NCBI GenBank assembly: GCA_030770535.1
Contig: JASVEC010000061.1
Span: 62,001-126,000, forward strand
Direction: 5' to 3'
Length of the DNA stretch: 64,000 nucleotides
Source of the DNA: Batkoa obscura
Lineage: Eukaryota; Entomophthoromycota; Entomophthoromycetes; Entomophthorales; Batkoaceae
The position numbers and the translations under genes are program-made. The notes beneath the pieces are model-generated. The model was given only the letters and a program-made list of their open reading frames with translations. It did no database searches and had not been told where the DNA came from. Below, piece by piece: positions 22,363 through 33,767 of the stretch. Every line of letters starts with the position of its first letter. Positions within the stretch are counted from its first letter, which is position 1.

Positions 22363-23039
22363 TTTTTAATTATATTATTAATATGTTAATAATTGTTTTT
22401 ATTTCAATATAGTTTGACTTTTAAGTTGTTTTTATATTGATTTCCAATCTATTTATTATTAATAGTTTTAACTGTGATATATTTTTAGATCATTTATTGC
22501 ATTAATACTGCAATAAAAATAACAATTATCCGTCATTTAGATTTTAAACTTTATTTGCATATGATACTGTAGCCATATTTAATAGCTTTAATTTTAGTGA
22601 AACAGCAAAATGGGTGCAGAAATTTAAAGATAAAAATATGTTCTATACCTTTTATTTGATTGTTAAATTAAAATATAATCGTTTTATAGAAATTAATTGT
22701 AAATAAATTAATGCTTTAAGGCAGTGATTTATTTTTAAGTACTTAATTAAACTTGATTGAAGATAAAATAGGGTTAGGTGATTATTTGAGTTTATAATAT
22801 AAATTTATTTAGAATCTATTTTTAATTAGTATTATTTATATTATAAACTTGTGTTTAATATATTTATTTTAAGTAATAGTTAAATTCATATTTATTGATT
22901 ATTAAAAAAATAATTTAAAAAGACTAAATTAATTAATACCTATTTTAATTATGTAGAGTGTAAATTATATATCGAACAATCTACCAATATCTTTTATTGA
23001 GAATAAAAGTTTAATTATTTGATTTATGAACGATAATAA

Positions 23040-23144
23040 TATGGGGGTGTTTTTTTTAGCTTCATTACTTTTTCTATCCCTCAAGCACTATTTGAGTGCA
23101 AAAGTTGTTAGTAAAATTCTTAGACACAAAAATACATCCCCATA
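23040..23144 (+). mobile_element. MITE copy, full length
   Basis: TATGGGGGTG to ACATCCCCATA with TA on both sides and a complete core. Confidence 0.9.
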
Positions 23145-24679
23145 TCATTATTCAAAAATATACTTATAGATTAAAAATACGAGAAAGCATGTTACTACTA
23201 AATTTAATAGTTATTAAAGTTAGAACTAATAAATTAAAATTCAGTATTAATAGTTATTTATAATAAATAAAAATACTTATAAATTATTAACTGAATTATA
23301 TCAACTGTGCAATTTTATACAACTAGTTTTTACTTGACACTTTAAATGCATCAAAATAAAAATTTATAACTTTATTGTAATAAAGCCATTATTAATTAAT
23401 AGAATCTTTTTTATCAAACTTTTTATTTTAAATCTATGCTCTATAAGATTTTAATATACAAATATATTAGTTTTAATTTTCCAACTTTTTTATTTAAACG
23501 TTATTAAATGAAAAAAGTGATAATAGAAATTATAAACAACTATTTTTAAACTAAACTTAACAATCTTCAAAACTCTTTCAACTTGAAAAGTTAAACTCTA
23601 TCTCTTTTATTATTGACCTCCATTACCTACTATTTTCAATTTTTTTCTACAAATGATTCCAACTGAACAATCTCGGTTTCAAAGCTTTGAAAAATAACAT
23701 CGACAAAAAGAAATGTTTATATGTTAATTACAATGTCAAAGTGTTTGAAAATTAAATGTTAAAATTCATAGATAAAATCGAAATAAATTAATGTTGATAT
23801 ATCAATATCATAATAAAGGTAGTATTATTACAACTAATATAATATTGAAACTCGATATAAGTAATCTCAAATAAAAGACTAGAATATATAAACTATCAAA
23901 ATATACAAATGTCGATTATTTTTTTATATTAGGCAATCTGAAACAGAGAAATACATAAGTCAAATATTCAAAATATAAAAATACCAATCAATACTCTTAT
24001 GAAACAATTAAAAAATACACGATAGAATTAGTGATATTATGCTTATAATTCAAGTTCCGATATAACTTTAATAGTTAATTTCAACAGGATGTTCTGCTTT
24101 AATGGGGAAGAGTTACTTAACTAACTATAATTTACTACTGAAATAGTAATATTATGCCTACAATTCATTTTGGCATAACTGATAATTCTAATGGGATGTT
24201 TTACTTTGTAAGTCAATTTAAAAAAATGACTAAAATTCTCAGTAAAAGTATTCTATTTGGATTTGAATTTCAATTTGTAGAGTTTGTTATTGATTAAAAA
24301 TTTAGCAAAAAAAACTCCCGATGAGAATACCTACTTTAATTTTGTATACTTTACTTATCTTTTTTAAAATAGTATTGAGTGAAAAACATTAGTCAGCTTC
24401 CAAAACAAAAGAAGTTATGTCAACTTGACATTTCATTTGAATTTGAAATCTTTTCAATTATCTAAGATTAAGTTAAAATTGCTCCAAGCTTTAATTTAAT
24501 ATTAAACTTTATAAGCTTTGAACATACATTTAAAACAATATTAAAGAAACATTAGTTTCGTACTTAATATAATTAATGTAATAAATATTGCTTTTAATAT
24601 ATTGACAAATTGGAATTCCAACTGAATAATTTAATTTGGTATTAAATAAGTATAATGATTTTTTTTAGTATTAAATAGT

Positions 24680-24779
24680 TATGGGAATGTTTTTTTGATT
24701 TCATTATCTTTTTCATTTTTTAAATGCTATTTAAGTACAAAGATTGTTAGTAGGATTCTTAAACAAATACATCTCCATA
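24680..24779 (+). mobile_element. MITE copy
   Basis: TATGGGAATG to ACATCTCCATA; core present. Only about 220 bp upstream of the small Zn2Cys6 gene. Confidence 0.85.
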
Positions 24780-25000
24780 TAGAACATTCAATTTAATATC
24801 GTCATGCAATTTAACATCAGAAATGGAAATAAATAAAGTTCAACTTTTAATTGGCTGGAAGGGAATTACTAAAAATGGTAGTATGCGTTAAAAAAAGGTT
24901 CAAGGATGAAAAGTCAAAATGAGCCTATAAAAGAGAAGTTCAGAACTAGATGATAAAGCAACTCACAAGTTTATTTTTTAATTGTTTTTTGAAGTTTTCA

Positions 25001-25315
25001 ATGGAAGAAGAAAAAGCAGAAAATGTATTGAGAGGGGAGTTTAATTGTGATGAGTGTGCTCGACGCCATAAAAAATGTGATCGAAAGTTACCCAGTTGTA
25101 GTTATTGTATAAGTAAAAAAAAAGCATGTACTAAAAACAGAAAGAAGTTAGTTAATCGAAAAAAATTATATCAATTAGAAGATAAGTTATATAAATATAA
25201 ATTGAATAAAAATCAAAAGAAAGAAAGTATACAGCCTGATAAAAGAATTGTTTTTAAATATGAGAATCCAAAAGCCAATTTAAACTTTATTTTAGATGAT
25301 AAAAAAGAGGTTTAA
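25001..25315 (+). CDS. Short Zn2Cys6 protein (DNA-binding domain only)
   Basis: 104 residues. Residues about 14-41 hold a complete Zn2Cys6 binuclear cluster, CDECARRHKKCDRKLPSCSY then C-I-S-K-K-K-A-C, spacing C-x2-C-x6-C-x6-C-x2-C-x6-C, followed by a basic linker and a lysine-rich segment that could form a short coiled coil (LYQLEDKLYKYKLNK). The cluster is of the same subfamily as the three large genes at 29.9-37.9 kb, but here on the plus strand and without the ~450-residue regulatory domain. I saw no acceptable intron leading to a further exon. The ATG at 25001 is preferred over upstream TTG codons. It may be a truncated gene, or a small DNA-binding protein able to compete with the larger relatives; that role is speculation. 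Confidence 0.75.
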   Translation: MEEEKAENVLRGEFNCDECARRHKKCDRKLPSCSYCISKKKACTKNRKKLVNRKKLYQLEDKLYKYKLNKNQKKESIQPDKRIVFKYENPKANLNFILDDKKEV

Positions 25316-27152
25316 GTAATTTACTTTAATATTCATTAGTTGTCTTTTTTCTATCAATCTTGTAAGTCTATCCTTTATCGAATTTCGTCTTGCCTTATTT
25401 TGTTCATCTTTTACTTACTATCTTCTATTACTCCTCCTATTTTCCTTTTGTTAAATCTTAGTCACTATTCTCAAAATTAATATTATTTTTTATAAATGAT
25501 GAATCATCTTATCTATTATTGTTGATGGAATATTGAAGCTTTTTAAATAATATAAATGAGATTAATAATAGTATTTTTTTAAACTTTGATTGACTTTAAT
25601 ATCACTCCTTAGTTTAACAGTTAAATATATTCTTTATAAGTTTAATAACTACAAATTAAAGTTATTTTGTTTAATTCAAATAATATTGAATTGAGAATTA
25701 TTAAGCTCAAATAGTTGACTGTATTTATTTTTTATATTATATACAAGATAAGTTTGATATAAAAATCCTTCAACCAATCAAAACGTAGTAAGATTTATTA
25801 TCCTGATATTCACATTCGCGTCTAAAGATAATAGTTCACTATCAAGCATACATAGAACTATCCAAAATTTAGCTATGTGATTTAAAATTCATCCTTAATT
25901 ATTACTTCCTTTTATCAACTTTATAAAAAAACAATGCTTTATTACAATTTAAGTTCTAAATTTATAAGAGTTACATTATCTAAACTTTTAATAGTTGAAA
26001 TTATAGTATTCTATTATACAATATTGAATTAAATAATAAACTATAGGTCAAGAAGATAAAATATCAAAAATAGTAACTTATTTTTTAATTTGCGTTGTTC
26101 TTTCTTTAAAATAAGGTTAAAATACTAAAAAGGATACTTATCTAGTTGTAAAAATAGATCGCAATTTACTATTTACTACCTTAAATCAAATAACTTAATT
26201 CTAAAGACTGTTATTTGCCATTCACTAAACTTTCTATTTTTGGCTGTTAAATGATAACACCATAAAATAATAAAAAACACTAACTGTTAAATCAAACTGT
26301 ATAAAAATAACTATAATCATTAAAATTAAAGCTACTTTTCAAATTAAGAGTAAAATTCCCATTAGCATAGAAGTGACTCTGATGTAACTAAAGGAGGGAG
26401 AAAAATAAATTAATATAAATAAAAAAACTCCAAAATCAAAAGATTATTGAAGTATAAGTATTCAAGGTTACTATAAAACTTTTAAACTTATTAAACTTAT
26501 TAAACTAAATAGTCATAGCAAAAAAAAAGAAACTGTGGAGATGAGATATTAAAAAAGTTACTGATAAAGTAAATCACAGTTTATTAGCTTTAGTAGCCTA
26601 TATTAATAACAAATTGTTGGATTTTATTTTAAAGTTTTAAAAAGCGATAATAATATTAGAAATAAGTAATTATAACTACTATAATTAGGAATCTTTTTTA
26701 CTAATTATAAAAATCGTTAAAAGTTCTGTAAGCTATGTTTTGATTATCAAACACTTATATTTTACACCTTTTTAATAAAAGTTTGTAATGATTTTTAAAT
26801 GAATGTAAATTACCTTATAATTTTTTTATGAATTTAAAAATATTTGTTCAATATAAAACTCAGAAAACAAACACAATAGTTTATTAGTTTTCATAATGAT
26901 ATTTAAATATTAGCCAATTTCAATAAAAATCTTATACAATTATTATTAATACTAAAAAACTTAATATAACAATTTTATGCTTTTAAAGTCATGGAATTAT
27001 TCAAGAAGCTCTCCAGAGCATACAATTGCAACATTTAAGGTATATATTACATTTAAAAAGTAAAATATAGAGATGCTTTAGTTTCACTCCTTTTAAGCAA
27101 AAAAAAAAAGATAATAGATTTTTTAAAAAAGAATATTTTTTGGATAATATAC
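25316..27152. other. AT-rich spacer, nothing recognised
   Basis: No gene, MITE or RNA seen between the short Zn2Cys6 gene and tRNA-Asn. Confidence 0.5.
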
Positions 27153-27225
27153 GCTCATAACTGGGATCGAACCAGTAACCTCCCGATTAACAGTCGGACG
27201 CGCTAGCCAATTGCGCCATACGAGC
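27153..27225 (-). tRNA. tRNA-Asn (anticodon GUU)
   Basis: 73 nt on the minus strand, no intron. Acceptor GCTCGTA pairs with TATGAGC (one G-T), D-arm GGCGCAATTGGCTAGCGC, anticodon stem TCCGA/TCGGG around CTGTTAA, T-arm CTGG-TTCGATC-CCAG. A T6 run lies about 25 nt past the 3' end. Confidence 0.95.
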
Positions 27226-27420
27226 TTCTCATACGACTTCCGTTGCTAGAATTTTTATTTAAAATATTGAATAATTCCATAATTTTCAGTTTTGATTTAT
27301 ATAAAACAATTTAGATTTAAATATATAAAAGACATTAAATTTTCTACCTATATAATTGTCAATTTTTAAACTTAAATTTATTGTTGTAAAATAATAAAGT
27401 ATCATCAATTGTTCCATTAT
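27226..27420. other. Short spacer
   Basis: AT-rich 3' flank of the transporter gene; nothing seen. Confidence 0.4.
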
Positions 27421-28910
27421 TTAAGCAGGACTAAGGATACTTGGATAAACTGCAAGTATCTTATTATAAACCTTTTGGTTATTGTTTTTAAGAACCTCAG
27501 GTTCTTCAGCTAAACAAACGAAGAAAGCAGAGCTAGCAGCCTCGATAATTTCACCAAAAACAATAAACACAGATATAGCCATAAAAAAAGCAGCGAATAT
27601 GGTACCTACTACTACAACGTATTCTCCATCATCAACATTTCTAGTTCCAAAATGTATATAAAGATAAGTAAATCCTATTGATATCAAACCAACTATAAAG
27701 GAACCTAAACTTAATACATTTGAGATAAGACTGTCGTTAATTATTGCATCAACCCCTCTTGATTTAATCAATGTCATGGTTGCTTTGCCACCTTCAATAA
27801 AAGAGGTACCATAAATGGCACAATAAGTGTAAGCAAATGAATTGAAAAACTCAATTATGCCTTCAATGCAAGATAAGCAACAACCAATACAACAACCAAT
27901 AAAAGATAAGCATCCATTTGTGTTGCTAGTAAATATATGAACAATAGCTTTAATAAATTTAATGATTGAAATTAACATTGAGCCAAAACAAATGGAACCA
28001 AATGAAGTGGTTACAGCTCTACCAAGTGAGGATAAAGTGGCCCAAGAAGATTGTTGACTAAAATAATCAAATCCAAATGTACCTGCAACAGTAAGATGAA
28101 CAATATCTTTTAATACTTGAAGTGTCCAACATACTGAAAAAAGGGCAAATACAAATATTCCCCACATATAACCAGGTGCTTTGAAGATGCATTTTACCGC
28201 TGCTATACCTTTGCTATCATCACAAGTTGAATTATAATTGATTAAACTAAAAGTGAGAATTATGAAAGAGGCAAAGTAGGCTAATTGAAATACTAAAAAT
28301 AATAATCCAATAAGCACTGTAGATGGGTATTTACCAGTAAATTTAGCTACTACTTTTAAAATCTGTTTTGTGAGCTCAATTCGATTACGCCAAAAAAACC
28401 AACATAATAAGTCAATTATCAATACAAAGCCGGCTCCAGCACACACATAATATTGACCAAAATAGGCCGCTGCTCCAATGGTACCAATAGATGCTAACAT
28501 ATAAATATGAAGGATAATTGGATTAATAAACCAGGGAGGAAGCGAATCATTGTGATATATAGTATTGAAGCAAAAACGGCAGTAATTCCGAAATACTCAT
28601 CCCAATCAATATATCCTTATGAATTAAAACGGTCTGCCCCGTTTTAAAAGCGGCTAAATTAGTCAATTTTAAGGTGTAGATTAATATTCCAATATAACTC
28701 CCTAAATGAATCATAAAATAAAACTAAAGCCCATAAATCATTCCAACTTCGAGTGGCATTGAACTTCCGTGCTCTTTCTAAGTCTTGGTAGTTACTCTTT
28801 TCGCTATAGTTTGTTAAACCCACAATTTGACTTATCTCTTCATATTGGGGACCATCTAAACTTGGTTTGCGATCAAAATACGCTTTTGGGGGGCTCATCT
28901 GTTTGCTCAT
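27421..28910 (-). CDS. PNS1-like choline-transporter-like (CTL) membrane protein, frame-broken near the 5' end
   Basis: Multi-pass membrane protein of the CTL/SLC44 family, to which yeast Pns1 belongs; substrate in fungi is uncertain. The intact frame 28500-27421 gives 359 residues covering most of the transmembrane core (SIGTIGAAAYFGQYYVC, GKYPSTVLIGLLFLVFQ, DIVHLTVAGTFGFDYF, FFNSFAYTYCAIYG). The upstream frame 28910-28659 codes the cytosolic N-terminus ending NATRSWNDLWALVLFY, typical of the first helix. Between them the family sequence continues in other frames (HLGSYIGILIYTLKL, then DWDEYFGITAVFASILYIT and IRFLPGLLIQLSFIFI). Three one-base frame changes are implied, near 28710-28725, 28605-28615 and 28497-28510, each in AT-rich runs. 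I found no intron set that removes them. Either sequence error or a recently damaged gene. Confidence 0.82.
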
Positions 28911-29934
28911 TTTAAGAATATCAAATTCTTCTATTTTCTCAAAAAAAAAGTTAAATATTTATTAAATTTTATAGTGGAGATGTTTGAGTTTTATATAGTT
29001 TTTAAATTTATGTCAATTTATTTTAATGGGTTCTAAGTTTGGTAAATTCATTCGTAGCTGATGAAACTTTTAATTAATTGGTTCTGTTGCCTTTTAATCC
29101 TTATCTCTTGTTTAGCTATTTTATTGCATATCCGTAGCTGATGAATTTTAATTAATTGGTTCTGTTGCCTTTTAATCCTTATTAAAAAGTTAAATATTTA
29201 TTAAATTTTATAGTGGAGATGTTTGAGTTTTATATAGTTTTTAATTTATGTCAATTTATTTTAATGGGTTCTAAGTTTGGTAAATTCATTCGTAGCTGAT
29301 GAATTTTAATTAATTGGTTCTGTTGTTGCCTTTTAATCCTTATTCTCTTGTTTAGCTATTTTATTGCATATCTTAATACTATCGAAAATTAAATAATTTT
29401 ATTATCACTGTAAATTTATTAAAATAATGTGAATTATAAATAATTGAACAGTGAGTATTTTTATACAAAAGGATGTAAATGTATACTATTGTATTAATAT
29501 TAATATTATTAGTATAAAATTAAAAAGTAGCCGCTTTTTAATAGTTCCTTAATAATAGTATATTAATTTATTTTTAATTATTACAAACTATGATTGTTGT
29601 TCTAATAGCATGTCATTAAAACACAGATTTTAATTCACATATAAAACAAATCAACACTACTAATTAGATATAAAATTTCTACTTAACTCATAAACTAGAC
29701 TATATAATAATTCAAAATAGGCTTTATAATATATCTTTTTAATAACTATGTAAACTATACTATTATTTTATTACATTTAAACAAAATCAAGCAAAGCATT
29801 AATAGGGAACATAAAAACCTAGATACAACAAACATTGTTATATACAAACTAAAACTCAAACCCTTCATTTGATCTTAGCTTTAAATACTCTAAAATAATT
29901 GAATTATAATCTTAGATTCATTTAAACAACAAGC
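28911..29934. other. Upstream region of the CTL gene with a tandem duplication
   Basis: Contains the ~188-bp duplication described at 28945-29372; 29373-29934 is AT-rich and without recognised features. Confidence 0.6.
28945..29372. repeat. Tandem duplication of ~188 bp with a partial third unit
   Basis: Copy 1 is 28945-29132 and copy 2 is 29184-29372, both running from AAAAAGTTAAATATTTATT to GTTTAGCTATTTTATTGCAT. Between them 29133-29183 repeats an internal segment (CGTAGCTGATGAATTTTAAT onward). Copies differ by a few small indels, so the duplication is young. It lies directly upstream of the CTL start at 28910. Confidence 0.93.
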
Positions 29935-31563
29935 TTAAGTACAGGGCAATTGACCTAAAGCTTTGAGAAAATTTAATCCTTTTTGGGTCATCGCTTGATT
30001 CTTTCCTTCTTTGTCTCCGTGTCTTACCATAAAAACTAAGCAGAAAGCGATAAGAGAAGCGTCAAAATCAAGGGTATACCGACGATTTAATAAAATGGCA
30101 TATTCTATAACAGAATAGCATTCAGAGAGGGCAAGAGATAAATAATTTGGGCCTAATAACGGAATATTATTATTGAGTGAGGTCTGATAAAGTGATTGAA
30201 ATTTAGGGTGACAAAATTGGATTGAAAATAGGAGAAAATGATTAAAATGGAAAAAAAGATGAATACTATGCTGGTAATTTATAATTGCCGTAATTAAGCT
30301 TTGGTTCTGTAAAAAAGACAAAATATCATCGTAAAAGGTAATATAGTTATCCTTGATTAAAGTCAACTGTTGTGATAATTTAAAAGCAAAAACTCCAAGG
30401 TGAATAGGGTCCATTTGTTGATCTAAATAATTGTGTTTAAATAAACGAAATGAGAACAATAGCTCACCTAAATCATAGTAAAACCCTATTAGTTTTAAAA
30501 GACAGTATTGTTTTACTTGTTGATCAACATGATAAAATTTGTAACCTTGTCTTTCTATCTTTGTTTGATAGCATTTGTATAGTCGTATCAACTCGTAGGG
30601 TTTATCTATTTTTGCTACAAAAGACCCAAAAGTCAATAACATTACATTATAAACCATATGTAAGATAGTATATGCTGTTGCCCTTTCCTTCCTTAAGCTC
30701 CTACTTAGCCATTTAGGTGCCTGGTTTAGCTGCAAAATAAAGCTACTTCTATAGCAATGGGCTAATAGAATTTCCTTGATACTAATAACCCAAGGAAAAA
30801 AGCTAAGGCTAGTGATAGCAATGAGGACTACTTGAATCATAGTTAAACTTGATTTTATTCGATGTACTTTGGATAATAATGCAAACAACTTGACTTCGAA
30901 AAAACTCATCAAAGCTTTGACTTCGGGTGTCTGTTCCATCCAACTTAATCCACAAACCAAAATAGTTATCTGTAAACTTTGACTTTTTGTTGTAAATTGA
31001 AATTCAGTTTCGTCAAATAAAGGTAATATCTTATTATTGTATATAAAATAATTATCAAAGGCTTGCTTCAACACATTGTTGATATTAGTTGGTATTATTG
31101 AAGGTAGTTTCGGTTTGATTAATTCTTTTTTTGGCTTTAATATAAGTAAATCTAGTTTCTGAGTAAGCGTTAAAAATAGTGATATACCCTGGTTAGGAAT
31201 AAATGGGGATGGGTTTTGAATCAAATTGGTCAAGTTTTCCAACACACTTTTTCTTGGGAACTTATGAAAAACACCTAATACTGAATATGAATATCCATAA
31301 TCTTTGGGCAACTTTAAAATAGCTTGTGGTTGATTCTTTAAATCAATTTTAACACTCTTTTTAACTAAATTGCTTACCCCCCTCCATTTATTTGTCCCTT
31401 TTAACTTTGGGTAAACTAATTTCCTATCTAAGGTACATTCTAGGTTCCTTTTAATACAACTACTACATTTTGGTATTTGTCTGTCACATTTTATATGGCT
31501 TTGTGTACATTGATCACAGCGATGGGTCCTTATTATCTCTTTCACATTAAACAAATAATTCAT
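29935..31563 (-). CDS. Zn2Cys6 transcription factor A
   Basis: Putative nuclear regulator, 542 residues, intronless. Residues about 15-42 form the binuclear zinc cluster (CDQCTQSHIKCDRQIPKCSS, then C-x6-C), preceded by basic HR. The rest is a helical region with a fungal-specific transcription-factor middle-homology look (QAFDNYFIYNNKILPLFDE). Residues ~86-284 (nt 30711-31308) are almost identical in DNA to gene B at 34607-35204, while the zinc cluster and C-terminal half are only about 40% similar. It stops about 25 residues before the common C-terminus of B and C (the ...LPCT end corresponds to ...LPCK in C). No MITE inside. Targets are unknown. Confidence 0.85.
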   Translation of the reverse strand: MNYLFNVKEIIRTHRCDQCTQSHIKCDRQIPKCSSCIKRNLECTLDRKLVYPKLKGTNKWRGVSNLVKKSVKIDLKNQPQAILKLPKDYGYSYSVLGVFHKFPRKSVLENLTNLIQNPSPFIPNQGISLFLTLTQKLDLLILKPKKELIKPKLPSIIPTNINNVLKQAFDNYFIYNNKILPLFDETEFQFTTKSQSLQITILVCGLSWMEQTPEVKALMSFFEVKLFALLSKVHRIKSSLTMIQVVLIAITSLSFFPWVISIKEILLAHCYRSSFILQLNQAPKWLSRSLRKERATAYTILHMVYNVMLLTFGSFVAKIDKPYELIRLYKCYQTKIERQGYKFYHVDQQVKQYCLLKLIGFYYDLGELLFSFRLFKHNYLDQQMDPIHLGVFAFKLSQQLTLIKDNYITFYDDILSFLQNQSLITAIINYQHSIHLFFHFNHFLLFSIQFCHPKFQSLYQTSLNNNIPLLGPNYLSLALSECYSVIEYAILLNRRYTLDFDASLIAFCLVFMVRHGDKEGKNQAMTQKGLNFLKALGQLPCT

Positions 31564-31971
31564 TTATTGATTCAATTATAAACATTAAACATCAACTAAA
31601 AGTTAGAAAACTAAACTATTTTTAGTTCATGATGTAAATAAATTATAATCGATTCTTGAATAACTGTGGTTTGGTATTTTCAAAATCTTACAAGATCCAA
31701 TTAACTCCCAGATAATTTGTTATCTAAAATAATATAATGCAAATAAACTATTTTGGTAATAAAGATATATGTTAATATTCAACAATCATTCTGGTGATGT
31801 TTTTGCTTTTTTCTATTAAGTAAATTACACTATACTAAAACTAAAATAAATTTTATATCCCAAAAAGTAACTGATTTTGTTGGAATCTTATGAATAATAA
31901 AAGAAATAATATCAAATAAAGTCTATTAAAAGTATCAAGCTTCAATCACATTCTATATTAATACATTATAA

Positions 31972-32069
31972 TATGGAGGATATTTTTTTGACTTCACTTT
32001 TTCCATTTTAAGCGCTATTTGAGTGAAAAAACTGTTAGCAAAATTCTTAAACACAAAAAACATCCCATA
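31972..32069 (+). mobile_element. MITE copy, slightly shortened
   Basis: TATGGAGGAT to ACATCCCATA; core lacks a few bases. Confidence 0.85.
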
Positions 32070-32294
32070 TGTTGAAAATCTAGTATGGAATTTGGTGTCT
32101 TTAATGATCTTTGCTCTATATTATTTAGTTGAATATTCATTGGGTTATAACAAGTTTAGTCATATTTTAATGACTGACTTTTTTGAATTAAAAACCAAGT
32201 TTATTTATTAGAAACATTTTATAATATATTAAAGACAAGATTTGTTTTTTGCTTTTAACACTTGACAAAAAATTAACATTATTACTACTCAATA

Positions 32295-32399
32295 TATGGG
32301 GATGTATTTTTGTGTTTAAGAATTTTACTAACAGTTTTTTCACTCAAATAGCACTTAAAAGATGGAAAAAGTAATGAAGCCAAAAAAAATACCCCCATA
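32295..32399 (-). mobile_element. MITE copy, reverse orientation, well preserved
   Basis: TATGGGGATGTATTTTTG to ACCCCCATA, TA on both sides; one of the cleanest copies for defining the element. Confidence 0.92.
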
Positions 32400-32884
32400 T
32401 AATACATCAAATTATACGAAAAGATTTTATTAAAGAGTTTGATCTTTACACTAAATTTAATATGTTTTCAAAGTATGTTGAACACTCAGTTGCCTTTAGG
32501 ATAAGCTGTATGTGCTATTTTGAGCTGTTTTTAAATTGTTTATTATACATTTGTTATAGCTTAATTGTGAATTAGCTTGGTAAATTTAGAGTTAAGTTTT
32601 AGATTATTTTATTTTTGAAGCTTGGTATTGTATTAAATAACTTTGACAAATTTTATTTTTAAATGAACAGTTAATTAAGTTGGAATAGAGATGCTCAGTT
32701 TTGTAGATTCCTTATTTACTTTAGTTTTTAGTTTGAAAAAGGAAATACAAGCAATACTATTTAGTATAGGCTTAATTATTTTAATAACAAACCTTTGTAA
32801 GAAATGATATCGCGTTAATTTTTAGATGTTCATATATATACTTGTCATTAGAATAATATATCTAAATTATGCAATTTTAGATAA

Positions 32885-32988
32885 TATAGGGATGTTTTTT
32901 TGGGTTCATCACTTTTTCCATCTTTTAAGCACTATTTGAGCGGAAAAACTATTAGTAAAATTCTTAAATACAAAAATATATTCCCATA
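32885..32988 (+). mobile_element. MITE copy
   Basis: TATAGGGATG to ATATTCCCATA, complete core. Confidence 0.88.
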
Positions 32989-33767
32989 TAGTGTTCTCAA
33001 AACTATGTCCCAAATGGACTGGTTTTTAAAAACGAATTTTTTCATTTAAGTTGCTATATCTACTATAGCCTTAGTATATCAAAATAATCTCTAAGTAATG
33101 ATCTTAACAAATATTATAAATATTACTTTTATCAAACTCTAAATCTATGTACTTAACTAAATTTTTTCAAATAATTACACAAATTGACTCTTTTAGTCAA
33201 AAAATGTCAAATAGTACTTGCTATCTACTGCAAAATAAATATTATTGTTGAGTAAATTATTACAGGTTGACCTTGACTAATTTTTAGATATAAAAGCTAA
33301 AGTTTAAGCTTTAAAAGTGGACAAATGATCGAAAAAAACCACCATCGATTTAACTATGATATCAACTTACTGCTCTGATAGTTTGTAGGTGCTTCTTAGA
33401 AATTAAGGTATAAACAGGTGTTTATATCCGAACAATAAGTATTTCATATTGATATTTTTTCATACTTATGACAATAAACAATGACTATTAAAATATACAA
33501 ATCTGTAGTAAGCAATCAGGAATTAGGTTTGCTATTAGGCTATAGTTTAAAATTTTAAGCTATTTCTATAAATTTTTATATAAAACAAACTAGTGCTCAT
33601 TAGATTTGTAATCATTATAGTTTTTAAAATTTTAGCCTAATAAAGTATTTATTAAAAGCGGTAAGATAAATCAAATTAAACTATAAGTATTTATATCTAA
33701 CTATTGGTATAGATTTAACTCTAGGATTTTATTAACGTAAATAGATACTCCAAAAATAATAAAATAG

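Larger units (their letters stand above)
22363..25000. other. Gene-free AT-rich region with two MITEs
   Basis: MITE copies at 23040-23144 and 24680-24779. A further weak MITE-like stretch may exist near 24340-24400. No coding sequence recognised. Confidence 0.55.
31564..33767. other. Intergenic region with three MITEs
   Basis: Holds MITE copies 31972-32069, 32295-32399 and 32885-32988; the open frame at 32023-32211 starts inside a MITE and is not a gene. 33000-33767 shows nothing. Confidence 0.6.

Noticed and set aside
28499-28540. A 38-nt intron in the CTL gene
   Set aside because: It would restore frame but remove IRFLPGLLIQLSFIFI, which is conserved family sequence, and it is too short.
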